DNA of 64,000 nt from JACVRW01 sp963826165 (lineage in GTDB: Bacteria > Actinomycetota > Thermoleophilia > Solirubrobacterales > Thermoleophilaceae). This document shows, one piece after another, positions 24,686-33,297 of the stretch. The stretch lies in assembly GCA_963826165.1 (NCBI GenBank), contig CAWGWC010000024.1, positions 1 through 64,000 of the forward strand. The letters are read 5' to 3'. The notes beneath the pieces are model-generated. The model was not told where the DNA came from, ran no database searches, and worked only from the letters and a program-made list of their open reading frames with translations. How positions within the stretch are numbered: position 1 is the stretch's first letter; each line of letters begins with the position of its first letter. A program made the translations under genes and the position numbers.

Positions 24686-26137
24686 GTGCCCACACGCGCG
24701 ATTCGCACGGCCGAGCCGTTCGAGCTCCAGGACGGCGCGCTACGGCTCTTCGAGCAGAGAATCACCTCGGCCCTTGGCCGCGCCCGCCGAGACGGGTCCG
24801 TCGCCTTCGCGGCCCTGACCACGGCGATCCCGGCCGACCTCGATCTGTCCGCCGTGGTGCTGGCGGCGCGGCGGCCCGACGATCGCTTCGCCTGCTTCGA
24901 GCAGCCAGACCGAGAGCGCTTCGCGCTTGCCGCACTGGGTCAGGCCGCGATCGTGCAGGCGAGTGGGCCGGACCGCTTCGCCGCCGCCTCCGCACAGGCG
25001 CGGGAGCTTGGGCGCCGCACCTTTGCCGATGACCCGGCGGCCGATTCGCGTCGCCCTCCGGCCGCGGGGCCGGTGTTCGTGGGCGGCTTCGCCTTCTCCG
25101 GCGACGGCGGCTCCACGCACGAGTGGGGCTCGCTGGCGCCCGCGCTGCTGGTGCTCCCCGAGGTCGCACTGGTGCGCCAGTCGGGCGAGGCGCGCATGAC
25201 CCTGTGCGCCGAGGTGCAGCCCGACGACGACCCGGACGCCGTCATGCGGCGCATGCTGCAGCGAGTCGAGGAACTGACGCCCGCTGCGGTGCCTCTGGTC
25301 GATCCGGACCCGGTGGAACGCACGCGCCTCGCCAGCGCCGCGCCTCCCTCCCACTACGAGCATGCCGTGGAGCGGGCGGTGGAGCGAATCCGGGCGGGGG
25401 AGATCGAGAAGGTGGTGCTGGCCCGGGAGGTCCGCGCCCACGGCGCCACCCCCTACGACCCCGCCGCGGTGTTCGGCGCGTTGCGTGAGCTCTTCCCGGC
25501 CTGCTACGGCTGGTGCGTGGGCACGCCCGAGCTCGCCTTCGTCGGCGCCAGCCCGGAGCTGCTCGTCCGCCGCGACGGCCAGCGTGTCCAGAGCGTCGCG
25601 CTGGCCGGCACCACGCGCCGCAGCGCCGACCCGGCGGTCGACGATCACCTCGGTGAGCAGCTGCTGCGCAGCGCCAAGAACCGTGAGGAGCAGGACATCG
25701 TCACGCGCAGCATCGAGCGCACCCTCGACCCGGTCAGCCTGTGGGTGGCCGCGGCCGGCGAGCCGGCCCTGGTCAAGGTGCACAACGTCCAGCATCTGGC
25801 CACGCCGATCCGCGCGCACCTGGCCGATCCGCTGCCCGCGGTGGAGCTCGCGGGCATGCTCCTTCCCACGCCGGCCGTGGGGGGCGAGCCGCCGGAGCGC
25901 GCGCTGCCGCTGATCCCCGCCCTGGAGGGCCTCGACCGCGGCTGGTACGCCGGGGCGGTGGGCTGGACCGACCTCGCCGAGGACGGCGAGTTCTGCGTGG
26001 CTCTGCGCTGTGCACTCCTGCGCGGGACGGTGGCCCACCTGTACGCGGGCTGCGGCATCGTGCGCGACTCGGTGCCCCACGAGGAGCTCGCCGAGACCGA
26101 GGTCAAGCTCCAGGCGCTCCTTCCGCTGCTGGCCTGA
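24686..26137 (+). CDS. menF: Isochorismate synthase
   Basis: 483 aa from the GTG at 24686 (an in-frame ATG at 24599 lies inside the preceding gene; a CAGAAT box 7 bases before the GTG favours the shorter start). Converts chorismate to isochorismate for menaquinone. Chorismate-binding fold in the C-terminal half: RIRAGEIEKVVLAREV, FVGASPELLVRRDGQRVQSVALAGTTRR, EEQDIVTRSIERTL and YAGCGIVRDSVPHEELAETEVKLQALL with the Mg-binding glutamates. MenF rather than a siderophore synthase, because menD lies next to it. The last 35 bases overlap the convergent menD stop. Confidence 0.88.
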   Translation: MPTRAIRTAEPFELQDGALRLFEQRITSALGRARRDGSVAFAALTTAIPADLDLSAVVLAARRPDDRFACFEQPDRERFALAALGQAAIVQASGPDRFAAASAQARELGRRTFADDPAADSRRPPAAGPVFVGGFAFSGDGGSTHEWGSLAPALLVLPEVALVRQSGEARMTLCAEVQPDDDPDAVMRRMLQRVEELTPAAVPLVDPDPVERTRLASAAPPSHYEHAVERAVERIRAGEIEKVVLAREVRAHGATPYDPAAVFGALRELFPACYGWCVGTPELAFVGASPELLVRRDGQRVQSVALAGTTRRSADPAVDDHLGEQLLRSAKNREEQDIVTRSIERTLDPVSLWVAAAGEPALVKVHNVQHLATPIRAHLADPLPAVELAGMLLPTPAVGGEPPERALPLIPALEGLDRGWYAGAVGWTDLAEDGEFCVALRCALLRGTVAHLYAGCGIVRDSVPHEELAETEVKLQALLPLLA

Positions 26138-27785
26138 GCCGCTGCGCCACCCGCTCCGCGAGGTCGCGATGGAGCCGGACGTTCGTGGCCCGGTCGGTGC
26201 GGACCACCCGCAGTCCCGGACCCGCCAGGGAGTCCACGGCGGTGCCGGTGGGAGTGGCGATGTGCTCCTCGTAGGCGGCGGGATCGGCGTGCTCGGCCAC
26301 CGGCAGGAAGTCGAAGATCGAGCCGCCTCCGTTGTCCAGGCACAGGATCTGGAGGTTCTCGGCCCCGGCGCGGCGCGCAGCCAGCAGGCCCCCGGCGTCG
26401 TGCTGCAGGGCCACCTCGCCGATCACCAGCCACGTCGGCCGGCCCGTGGCGAGGGCAGCGCCGAGGGCCGAGGAGACGACGCCGTCGATCCCGTTGGCGC
26501 CGCGGTTGGCCAGGAAACGGATTCGCTTGGCCGACTGGGGGAAGTAGGCCTCGACGTCGCGGATCGGCATCGAGGAGCTCACCCACACCAGAGCCTCACC
26601 GGGCAGCTCGGGCTCGAGGCCGGCGATCAGCCTGGGCTCGAACAGCTCCGGCGACTCAGCCAGGGCCGGCGTGACCACCGCGTCCGCCGCACGCCACGAC
26701 TCGAGCCAGCGCGGGTCCGCCTCGGCGCTGCGCATCTCGACGGCCGTGGCCAGGGAGTCCAGGGTGGGACCGACGGCGGAGGCCAGGATCAGCTCGGCGC
26801 GACGGCTCGGCTCGTGCCACACGCCGTCGGGGTCCAGGACCACCTGGGGAACACGGGAGAGCCACTCTCGGAGAGGCTTCGAGGTGGGGGTGTCGCCGAA
26901 GCGCAGCACGAGCTCGGGGAGCTGCGCGTCGGCGAAGCTCTCGGCTCGCAGGAGCACGTCGTAGTGGGCCACCACGTGGGATCGGTCATGCGGTCCGCAG
27001 CGCACTCCCGAGGTCGGCTCGGCCAGCAGCGGCCAGCCCGTCTCGGCCGCGAGGCGGGCGGCGCGCTCGGCCACCCCGGTCACGCCGGCGCCGCACACGA
27101 TCGCCCCGCGCGGGGTCCCGGCCATCCGGGCCGCCAGGGCATGGACGTCGTCGGCGTGGGGCGCGCTGGCGTGTTGGCGGAGCTCGGTCCACGGGCGGCC
27201 GCCGTCGCGGCCCGCCCAGTCGCCCGCATCGAGCTGCTCTTCCACCGGGGCCAGCGGCTCTCGCAGGGGGAAGTTCAGGTGCACCGGGCCCTGCCGTCCG
27301 CCGGCGGCGGTCCAGAAGGCCCGGCAACCGAGCGCCCGGTGGTGGATCGCCGTGGCGCGCCCCGGCTCGTGGGTGCCCACCTCCACGAACCACTTGACCG
27401 CGCTGCCGTAGAGCTTGATCTGGTCGATCGCCTGGCCCGCGCCCACCTCGCGCAGCTCCGGCGGCCGGTCCGCCGTGAGGACGATCAGCGGCACGCGTGA
27501 CTCCCACGCCTCGACCACCGCCGGGTGGAGGTTGGCCGCGGCCGTGCCGGAGGTGCAGGTGACGGCCACCGGCCGGCCCGTGGCCTTGGCCATGCCGAGG
27601 GCCACGAACCCGGCCGACCGCTCGTCGATCACCGACACCGCCTCGATCCCGTCAGCGGCGGCCAGCGTCAGCGCCAGCGGGGCGTTCCGGGAGCCGGGGG
27701 AGGTCACCGCGTGGCGCAATCCGCAGCGCCTCAGCTCGTCCACGAGGACCTGGAGCGGCGCATAGGTGCTGTTGATCGGGATCAT
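26103..27785 (-). CDS. menD: SEPHCHC synthase (menaquinone biosynthesis)
   Basis: 560 aa from the ATG at 27785 (PINSTYAPLQVLVDELRRCGLRHAVTSPGSRNAPLAL). A ThDP enzyme joining isochorismate and 2-oxoglutarate. The ThDP-activating Glu is in IDERSAGFVALGMAKATGRPVAV, with GVTCTSGTAAANLHPAV-type substrate loop (VTCTSGTAAANLHPAVVEA). The Mg/ThDP motif reads IGEVALQHDAGGLL...LDNGGGSIFDFLP: the usual GD is GE here, though the rest matches. The start codon is only nine bases from the menH ATG in the opposite direction. Confidence 0.92.
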   Translation of the reverse strand: MIPINSTYAPLQVLVDELRRCGLRHAVTSPGSRNAPLALTLAAADGIEAVSVIDERSAGFVALGMAKATGRPVAVTCTSGTAAANLHPAVVEAWESRVPLIVLTADRPPELREVGAGQAIDQIKLYGSAVKWFVEVGTHEPGRATAIHHRALGCRAFWTAAGGRQGPVHLNFPLREPLAPVEEQLDAGDWAGRDGGRPWTELRQHASAPHADDVHALAARMAGTPRGAIVCGAGVTGVAERAARLAAETGWPLLAEPTSGVRCGPHDRSHVVAHYDVLLRAESFADAQLPELVLRFGDTPTSKPLREWLSRVPQVVLDPDGVWHEPSRRAELILASAVGPTLDSLATAVEMRSAEADPRWLESWRAADAVVTPALAESPELFEPRLIAGLEPELPGEALVWVSSSMPIRDVEAYFPQSAKRIRFLANRGANGIDGVVSSALGAALATGRPTWLVIGEVALQHDAGGLLAARRAGAENLQILCLDNGGGSIFDFLPVAEHADPAAYEEHIATPTGTAVDSLAGPGLRVVRTDRATNVRLHRDLAERVAQRLRPAAEGAPGA

Positions 27786-27794
27786 TGGTGAGCG

Positions 27795-28584
27795 ATGGTG
27801 CTCTTCATCCCCGGCTTCATGCAGCGTGGCGACGCCTGGCGGCCCGTGGCGGAGCTCCTGCCCGAACGCTATCCGGTGGTCCTCCTCGATCACGCCGAGC
27901 ACAGCTACGAGAGCCGGCTGCGGCGAGATCGCGGCGGCCGGCGAGGGCCGGGTGCTGGTGGGCTACTCGCTCGGCGGGCGCCTGGCGCTGCGAGCCGCGC
28001 TGCGCGACCCGGGCCGCTACGCCGGGGTGATCACGTTGGGGGCCACCGCGGGCATCGAGGAACCCAGCCTGCGCAGCGCCCGGGCGGAGGCGGACGAGCG
28101 CCTGGCCGCCTGGATGGAGGTCAACCCGATCGAGGACATCGTGAGCATCTGGGAGCGCCAGCCGCTGTTCGCCGACCAATCGGACAGCCTGATCGAGGCG
28201 CAGCGTCCCGGCCGGCTCGAGCACCGCCCGGCCGATCTCGCGCTGATCCTCCGCACCGCCGGCCAGGGAGTGCTCGAGCCGGTGTGGCACGAGCTGGTGC
28301 GCTTCGAGCGGCCGCTGCTGGCGCTCGCCGGAGCGCGCGACGAGGGCTACGTGAGCGCGGCGGCCAGGATGGCCGACACGGCGCCGGCCGGCCGCGACGA
28401 GCTGATCGAGGACGCCGGTCATGCCGCCCACCTGCAGCGTCCTGACGCGGTGGCCGCGGCGGTGGAGCGCTTCCTGGCCGGCCTCGAGCCGAGTTCACAA
28501 CCGAACTCGCTCCTCCTCCACGTAGGAGCCTGCGACCGCAGTCGAACCGGAGGTTTTCCGTGCATCGCAGACTCTTCGCCCTGA
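27795..28584 (+). pseudogene. menH: menH-like SHCHC synthase (alpha/beta hydrolase), frameshifted
   Basis: Reads MVLFIPGFMQRGDAWRPVAELL...LLDHAEHSYESRL in the frame starting at 27795, then homology continues one frame over from about 27925 (EIAAAGEGRVLVGYSLGGRLALRAAL) to 28584. Total length is 790 nt, one more than a multiple of three: one extra base, in CGGCTGCGGC near 27921-27924, breaks it. Otherwise complete at about 262 aa, with nucleophile Ser in GYSLGG, Asp in GARDEGY and His in DAGHAAHLQRP. MenH removes pyruvate from SEPHCHC. Either a sequence error, a real mutation or a +1 shift. Its 3' end overlaps the next gene. Confidence 0.8.
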
Positions 28585-29132
28585 TGGCCGTCCTGGCCGC
28601 CCTGCTGGTGGTGGCGCCCGCTGCCTCGGCCGGCGACCACAAGTACAAGGGGTCGGGTGGCCCCTACGGCGCCACGACTCTGGACGTCGATCCCGGCACG
28701 CTCGAAGCTCTCACCGGCCTCGGGGTCGCGCCCGGCGCCGTCAAGCCGGCCAAGCTCGAGGGAGCTCGTTACTCCTTCCCGATCGTGAACTCGGTGCGCA
28801 GCGCGCTGCGCACCGGCACCGTGCGGCACAAGGGCGGAATCTCTCTCACCGCCGGCGCCGTCACGGTCAAGCTGACCGATTTCGACATCAAGCTGCTTCA
28901 GGGTCAGCTGTACGGCAAGGTCAACGGCGCCGGTCCGGTGGCGCTGCTCGACCTCGACTACTCGGACACGGGCATCCGCTTCCGCAACGGCAAGCTGAAG
29001 ATCGGCCCGGTCGGCACGACGCTGACCCAGGGCGCGGCGGATGCTCTCAACGCAGCGTTCGGCGTCTCGGCGCTCACGGACGACACCGTGCTGGGCGACG
29101 CCACGATTCGCTACCGGCTGTTCGGCTGGTAG
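28560..29132 (+). CDS. Secreted HtaA-like protein
   Basis: 190 aa from GTG, GGAGG seven bases upstream. Signal peptide MHRRLFALMAVLAALLVVAPAASA with an AxA cleavage site near residue 24. The mature part repeats the motif order of the lipoprotein at 6541: LTGLGVAPGAVKPAKLEG, FPIVNS, GTVRHKGGISLTAGAVTVKLTDFDI, GQLYGKVNG, LTQGAADALNAAFGV, LGDATI. HtaA-like but not certain. It lies between menH and menC; a direct role in menaquinone synthesis is not suggested by sequence. A strong hairpin follows. Confidence 0.8.
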   Translation: MHRRLFALMAVLAALLVVAPAASAGDHKYKGSGGPYGATTLDVDPGTLEALTGLGVAPGAVKPAKLEGARYSFPIVNSVRSALRTGTVRHKGGISLTAGAVTVKLTDFDIKLLQGQLYGKVNGAGPVALLDLDYSDTGIRFRNGKLKIGPVGTTLTQGAADALNAAFGVSALTDDTVLGDATIRYRLFGW

Positions 29133-29161
29133 GAACCGTCCGTCGAGAAGAGGAGCCTGAA

Positions 29162-29197
29162 GGTGCGGGCGGCGGCACGGACGCCGCCGCCCGCACC
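29162..29197. terminator. Strong bidirectional hairpin
   Basis: A 15-bp perfect inverted repeat (GGTGCGGGCGGCGGC and its complement) closes a 6-base loop, ACGGAC. It sits between the convergent genes ending at 29132 and 29217, where a shared terminator is expected. There is no T tract on either side. Confidence 0.65.
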
Positions 29198-29216
29198 GGC
29201 CTCTCGCCCGTGCGCG

Positions 29217-30224
29217 TCAGCTGATGGTCTGAACCACGACCTGGTCGAGCACGGCTTGGTCGGTGCTGACGCCGAGGCCCGGACCCGCCGGCACCTTCAG
29301 CGTCCCCCGGCTCGCCGGCGGCAGGACACGGGCCAGCTCGCCGGTGAACAGGTCGAGGGTGGCCAGCCCGCAGGCCAGTGAGATCTCCTCCGCCGCCGCC
29401 AGCTGAAGGGCGGCCGCAATGCCCCACGGCCCGTCGAGCGTGCTGGAGAGGAAAGCGCCCAGTCCATGCCCCCGGGCTTCGCGCAGCAGGTCACGGGCGG
29501 GCTTGAACCCGCCTGTTCCGGCGAGCTTGACGTTGACCACGTCGCACGCTTCGAGCTCGAGCGCCCGCCGCAGCTCGCGCATGGTGGAGACCGACTCGTC
29601 GGCCGCGATGGGCGTGGAGACGCGCTGACGGACCTCCGCCAGCTCCCGCAGGCTGCCGCAGGGCTGCTCGACGAACTCGAGATCGTGGGGCTCGATCGCG
29701 CGGATCGAGCGCACGGCCTCGTCGACCGACCAGGCGCCGTTGGCGTCCACGCGCAGCGCGGGCCACGGGCCGACGGCTTCGCGCACGGCGGCCACCCGTT
29801 CGTCGTCGTCGGGAAGCCCAACCTTGAGCTTGAAGCAGGCGAAGCCCTCCCGCAGGCCCCTGCGCGCACGCTCGGCCACCTCCTCGGGCGGCCCGGCGGG
29901 CAGCGTCATGTTCACCGGCAGCGCGTCCCGACCGGGCTCGGCCAGGGGGCGCCCTTCCTGGCGGGCCTGCAGGTCGAGCCGGGCGATCTCCTCCGCCGCC
30001 CGCGCCTGGGGCGGACGGCGCCCCCCGCCGCCCGTGAGCGCGGCCACCGCCCGCTCGAGGGGAACGCCGTCGTAGGGCTCGAAGGGCGCCGCTTCGCCGA
30101 AACCCACCGCGCCGTCCGCGGCCTCGAGGCGCAACAGCAGCAGCTCGCGCGCCGTGACCACTCCGTTGGCGGTCACGAACGGGTCCTTCAGCGGAATGGA
30201 CAGGCGATAGAGCGAGCGCTTCAC
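29217..30224 (-). CDS. menC: o-Succinylbenzoate synthase
   Basis: 335 aa from the GTG at 30224, 16 bases after menA. Enolase-superfamily dehydratase converting SHCHC to o-succinylbenzoate. Seen: N-terminal cap PLKDPFVTANGVVTARELLLLRLEAADGAVGFGEAAPFEPY; catalytic KxK in FACFKLKVG; metal ligands Asp in RVDANGAW, Glu in EFVEQPC and Asp in AADESVS; and the second Lys in VNVKLAGTGG. Related dipeptide epimerases share these residues, but placement beside menA, menB and menD settles the function. Third gene of the leftward menB-menA-menC operon. Confidence 0.9.
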   Translation of the reverse strand: MKRSLYRLSIPLKDPFVTANGVVTARELLLLRLEAADGAVGFGEAAPFEPYDGVPLERAVAALTGGGGRRPPQARAAEEIARLDLQARQEGRPLAEPGRDALPVNMTLPAGPPEEVAERARRGLREGFACFKLKVGLPDDDERVAAVREAVGPWPALRVDANGAWSVDEAVRSIRAIEPHDLEFVEQPCGSLRELAEVRQRVSTPIAADESVSTMRELRRALELEACDVVNVKLAGTGGFKPARDLLREARGHGLGAFLSSTLDGPWGIAAALQLAAAEEISLACGLATLDLFTGELARVLPPASRGTLKVPAGPGLGVSTDQAVLDQVVVQTIS

Positions 30225-30240
30225 GGCCGAGGTCGCCGCC

Positions 30241-31116
30241 TCACGAGAGCAGTACCCCGGCCGCCAGCAGCAGCGAGAAGACAGCCAGCAGGCGCCCGGC
30301 ACCGGCCAGGGCGCCGTTGAGGGCCGGGCCGTCCGTGCGGGTGGAGACGGTCCGGATCAGCGGGGGCGCCAGTGGGACCGCCACGAGAGCCAGGAGCACC
30401 CAGGGCGAGAGCGCCGGCACCAGCAGCGGTGGCACCAGGAACGAGATCACCACCATCGCGGTGAACAGCACGCGGGCGCGCTCGCGGCCCAGCTTGACCG
30501 CGAGGGTCCGCTTGCCGGCGCGGCGGTCGGTGTCCACGTCGCGCACGTTGTTGACCACCAGGATGGCGGCGGCCAGCAGGCCCACGGGCACCCCGAGAGC
30601 GAACGCCTCCCAGCGCACCTCCTCGGTCTGCACGAAGTACGAGCCCACCACGGCGACGACGCCGAAGAAGAAGAAGACGAAGAACTCGCCCAGCCCCTCG
30701 TAGCCGTAGGGCCGTGGGCCGCCGGTGTAGAGCACGCCGGCGAGGATCGACACCGCGCCCACCACCAGGAGCTCCCAGCCGGACACCGCGGCGAGGTACA
30801 GGCCGGCGGCCACGGCCACGCCGAAGGCGACGTAGGTGCCGATCAGGACGCGGCGTGGCGGCATCAGGCCGCCGGCGGTCACCCGCACCGGCCCGAGACG
30901 TTCCTCGGTGTCTGCCCCCCGGCGAGCGTCGGAGTAGTCGTTCGACAGGTTCGTGCCGATCTGGATGAACGTGCTGCCCACGAGAGCGGCCACGAACGGG
31001 AGCACGCGAAACGTGTCCTCTGACCCGGCCAGCGCAGTGCCCACGAGCACGGGCGCCACGGCGGCCGGGAGCGTGCGCGGGCGTGCGGCCAGCAGCCACA
31101 GCCGAAGGTGACTCAA
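30241..31116 (-). CDS. menA: 1,4-Dihydroxy-2-naphthoate polyprenyltransferase
   Basis: 291 aa from a TTG at 31116 that overlaps the menB stop (TTGA). UbiA-family integral membrane enzyme that attaches the isoprenoid tail to DHNA. About eight or nine helices. First Asp-rich motif NLSNDYSDARRG near residue 59, second DVDTDRRAGKRTLAV near 193. LAARPRTLPAAVAPVLVGTA at the N-terminus is typical of MenA. No menG/ubiE methyltransferase is present in the window. Confidence 0.93.
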   Translation of the reverse strand: MSHLRLWLLAARPRTLPAAVAPVLVGTALAGSEDTFRVLPFVAALVGSTFIQIGTNLSNDYSDARRGADTEERLGPVRVTAGGLMPPRRVLIGTYVAFGVAVAAGLYLAAVSGWELLVVGAVSILAGVLYTGGPRPYGYEGLGEFFVFFFFGVVAVVGSYFVQTEEVRWEAFALGVPVGLLAAAILVVNNVRDVDTDRRAGKRTLAVKLGRERARVLFTAMVVISFLVPPLLVPALSPWVLLALVAVPLAPPLIRTVSTRTDGPALNGALAGAGRLLAVFSLLLAAGVLLS

Positions 31117-31982
31117 GGCCGCTTCGGGAACTTCGCGAAGTCCGGCCGGCGCTTCTCCCTGTAGGCGTCACGACCCTCCTGGGCCTCCTCTGATCCATAG
31201 AAGAGGAGGTTGGCGTCGTGCGCAAGCTGCTGGATGCCGGAGAGGCCGTCCTCGGCGGCGTTGAAGCTGGCCTTGAGCAGGCGCAGCGAGAAGGGGGAGA
31301 GGGCGAGCATCTCTCGGCACCAGGCCACGGTCTCCTCCTCGAGCTCCTCGAGCGCGACCACCCGGTTCACGAGCCCCATGTCGAGCGCCTCGCCGGCCGA
31401 GTACTCGCGGCACAGGAACCAGATCTCCTTGGCCCTCTTCGGCCCCACGAGGTTGGCCAGCAGCCCCGCTCCGAAACCGCCGTCGAAGCTGCCGACCTTC
31501 GGCCCGGTCTGACCGAAGCGCGCGTTGTCGGCGGCGATGGTCAGGTCGCAGACCACGTGCAGCACCTGCCCGCCGCCGACCGCGTAGCCGGCCACCATCG
31601 CCACGACGGGCTTGGGCAGCCGCCGCATCTGCACGTGCAGATCGGTCACGTGGAATCGGCCCACCTGCGCGCCGCCGGCCACGTAGCCGCTGTCGCCACG
31701 CACGCGCTGGTCCCCGCCCGAGCAGAAGGCGAGCGGGCCCTCGCCGGTCAGAACGATCACTCCGACCGAGGTGTCCTCGCGGGCGCGCTCGAGCGCGTGG
31801 GAGAGCTCGATCAGCGTCTCCGGGCGAAAGGCGTTGCGCACCTCGGGCCGGTCGATGGTGAGCTTGGCGATCCCCTCGGCCACCTCGTAGCGGATGTCCT
31901 CGTAGTCACCCGCGCTCTGCCACGCGGCGCCGGAGCGGATCACCCGCCTCGCCTGCTGCTCGGTCCACTCCCTGGTCGCCAT
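31113..31982 (-). CDS. menB: 1,4-Dihydroxy-2-naphthoyl-CoA synthase
   Basis: 289 aa from the ATG at 31982. Crotonase-fold enzyme that cyclises o-succinylbenzoyl-CoA. Seen: KLTIDRPEVRNAFRPETLIEL, CoA/oxyanion segment AFCSGGDQRVRGDSGY, GYAVGGGQVLHVVCDLTIAADNARFGQTGPKVGSFDGGFG with the catalytic Asp-Gly-Gly, and C-terminal EKRRPDFAKFPKRP. First gene of the leftward operon; divergent from menE with 40 bases between start codons. Confidence 0.95.
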   Translation of the reverse strand: MATREWTEQQARRVIRSGAAWQSAGDYEDIRYEVAEGIAKLTIDRPEVRNAFRPETLIELSHALERAREDTSVGVIVLTGEGPLAFCSGGDQRVRGDSGYVAGGAQVGRFHVTDLHVQMRRLPKPVVAMVAGYAVGGGQVLHVVCDLTIAADNARFGQTGPKVGSFDGGFGAGLLANLVGPKRAKEIWFLCREYSAGEALDMGLVNRVVALEELEEETVAWCREMLALSPFSLRLLKASFNAAEDGLSGIQQLAHDANLLFYGSEEAQEGRDAYREKRRPDFAKFPKRP

Positions 31983-32009
31983 GGAGGCTGGCAACGATAG
32001 TTGCCGTCG

Positions 32010-32015
32010 TACCCT
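32010..32015 (+). promoter_or_regulatory. Leaderless -10 box of menE (TACCCT)
   Basis: TACCCT ends 7 bases before the ATG at 32023, which favours that start over the in-frame ATG at 31981 inside menB. Confidence 0.5.
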
Positions 32016-32022
32016 GCGGGTG

Positions 32023-33297
32023 ATGGAAGAGTGGCTCACAGCGGCGGCGGCACGCCGACCCGACCACGTCGCCGTGGAGCACGGGGGCGAGCCGCTCACC
32101 TATTCGCAGCTCGACGCGGCCGCTGCGCGGACGGCCCGTGTGCTGGCCGCCCGGGGCATCGCCGAGGGCGCGCTCGTGGCCACCACCCTGGCGCCGGGGC
32201 GCGCCTTCGTCGAGTTGCTGCACGCCTTGCCCCGCCTGGGCGCGGTCCTCGTGCCCCTGAACCCGGCCGACCCGGTGCGGGTGGAGGCGGCCCTGACGGT
32301 GGACGGGCCGCTCGAAGGCCCCGAGGCCGACGTGGAGCTGCGCCGCAGCGTGGACCCGGACGCCGTGCACTCGATCCTCCACACCTCGGGCACGAGCGGC
32401 CGCCCCCGTCCGGTCGAGCTCAGCTACGCCAATCACCATGCCAGCGCACAGGCCTCGGCCGGACATCTCGGCGTGGAAGACGACGACCGCTGGCTGGGTG
32501 TGCTTCCGCTCTTCCACGTGGGTGGCCTGGCCGTGCTGCTGCGCTCGGTGATCTACGCCACGACTGCCGTGCTCCACGAGCGCTTCGATCCTGTTCGCGT
32601 TCGCGACGCGTTCGCCGCGGGCGGGGTGACGCTCGCGTCGCTGGTACCCACCATGCTCACCCGCCTGCGCGAGGCAGGACTGGAGCGGGCTGCGCCGGAG
32701 CTCCGGGCGATCCTGTTGGGCGGCGGCCCGATCCCCGATGGACTGCTCGACTGGGCCGCAGCGGCCGGGCTGCCGGTGTCGCCCACCTACGGGATGACCG
32801 AGACCGCCTCCCAGGTGGTCACCGCCCCGCCGGGGGAGCGCAGCGGCCGCCCGCTGCCTGGCGTCGAGCTGCGGACCGGGGACGACGGCGAGATCATGGT
32901 GCGTGGGCCGATGGTGGCGCGCGGGGCGCTCTCGGCGGACGGCTGGCTGCACACCGGCGATCGAGGGCACATCGACGCGGAGGGCCGCCTCCACGTCGAC
33001 GGGCGCCTGAAGGAGATCATCGTCACCGGGGGCGAGAACGTGTCGCCGGTCGAGGTGGAGGAGGCCCTCCTGACCCACCCCGCCGTGGCCGACGCCGGGG
33101 TGGCCGGCGTGCCCGACGCCGAGTGGGGTGAGGCGATCACGGCGTTCGTCGTGTTGTCCAGCGAGGCCAGCGGCGAGGAGCTGCGCGCCTGGACCCGCGA
33201 GCGCCTGGCGGCGCACAAGGTGCCCAAGCGCGTCGAGCGAGTGACGGAGCTGCCCCGCAACGCCACGGGCAAGCTGCTGCGCGACCGGCTGCGATGA
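32023..33297 (+). CDS. menE: o-Succinylbenzoate-CoA ligase
   Basis: 424 aa. Adenylate-forming ligase that activates o-succinylbenzoate for MenB. P-loop SILHTSGTSGRPRPVELSY, motif YGMTETASQVVT, HTGDRGHIDAEGRLHVDGRLKEIIVTGGENVSPVEVE with the hinge Asp, and catalytic Lys in PRNATGKLLRDRL. Shorter than general acyl-CoA ligases (about 500-550 aa) because the N-terminal subdomain is compact, as in many MenE. Divergent from menB. The stop overlaps the next ATG (ATGA). Confidence 0.88.
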   Translation: MEEWLTAAAARRPDHVAVEHGGEPLTYSQLDAAAARTARVLAARGIAEGALVATTLAPGRAFVELLHALPRLGAVLVPLNPADPVRVEAALTVDGPLEGPEADVELRRSVDPDAVHSILHTSGTSGRPRPVELSYANHHASAQASAGHLGVEDDDRWLGVLPLFHVGGLAVLLRSVIYATTAVLHERFDPVRVRDAFAAGGVTLASLVPTMLTRLREAGLERAAPELRAILLGGGPIPDGLLDWAAAAGLPVSPTYGMTETASQVVTAPPGERSGRPLPGVELRTGDDGEIMVRGPMVARGALSADGWLHTGDRGHIDAEGRLHVDGRLKEIIVTGGENVSPVEVEEALLTHPAVADAGVAGVPDAEWGEAITAFVVLSSEASGEELRAWTRERLAAHKVPKRVERVTELPRNATGKLLRDRLR

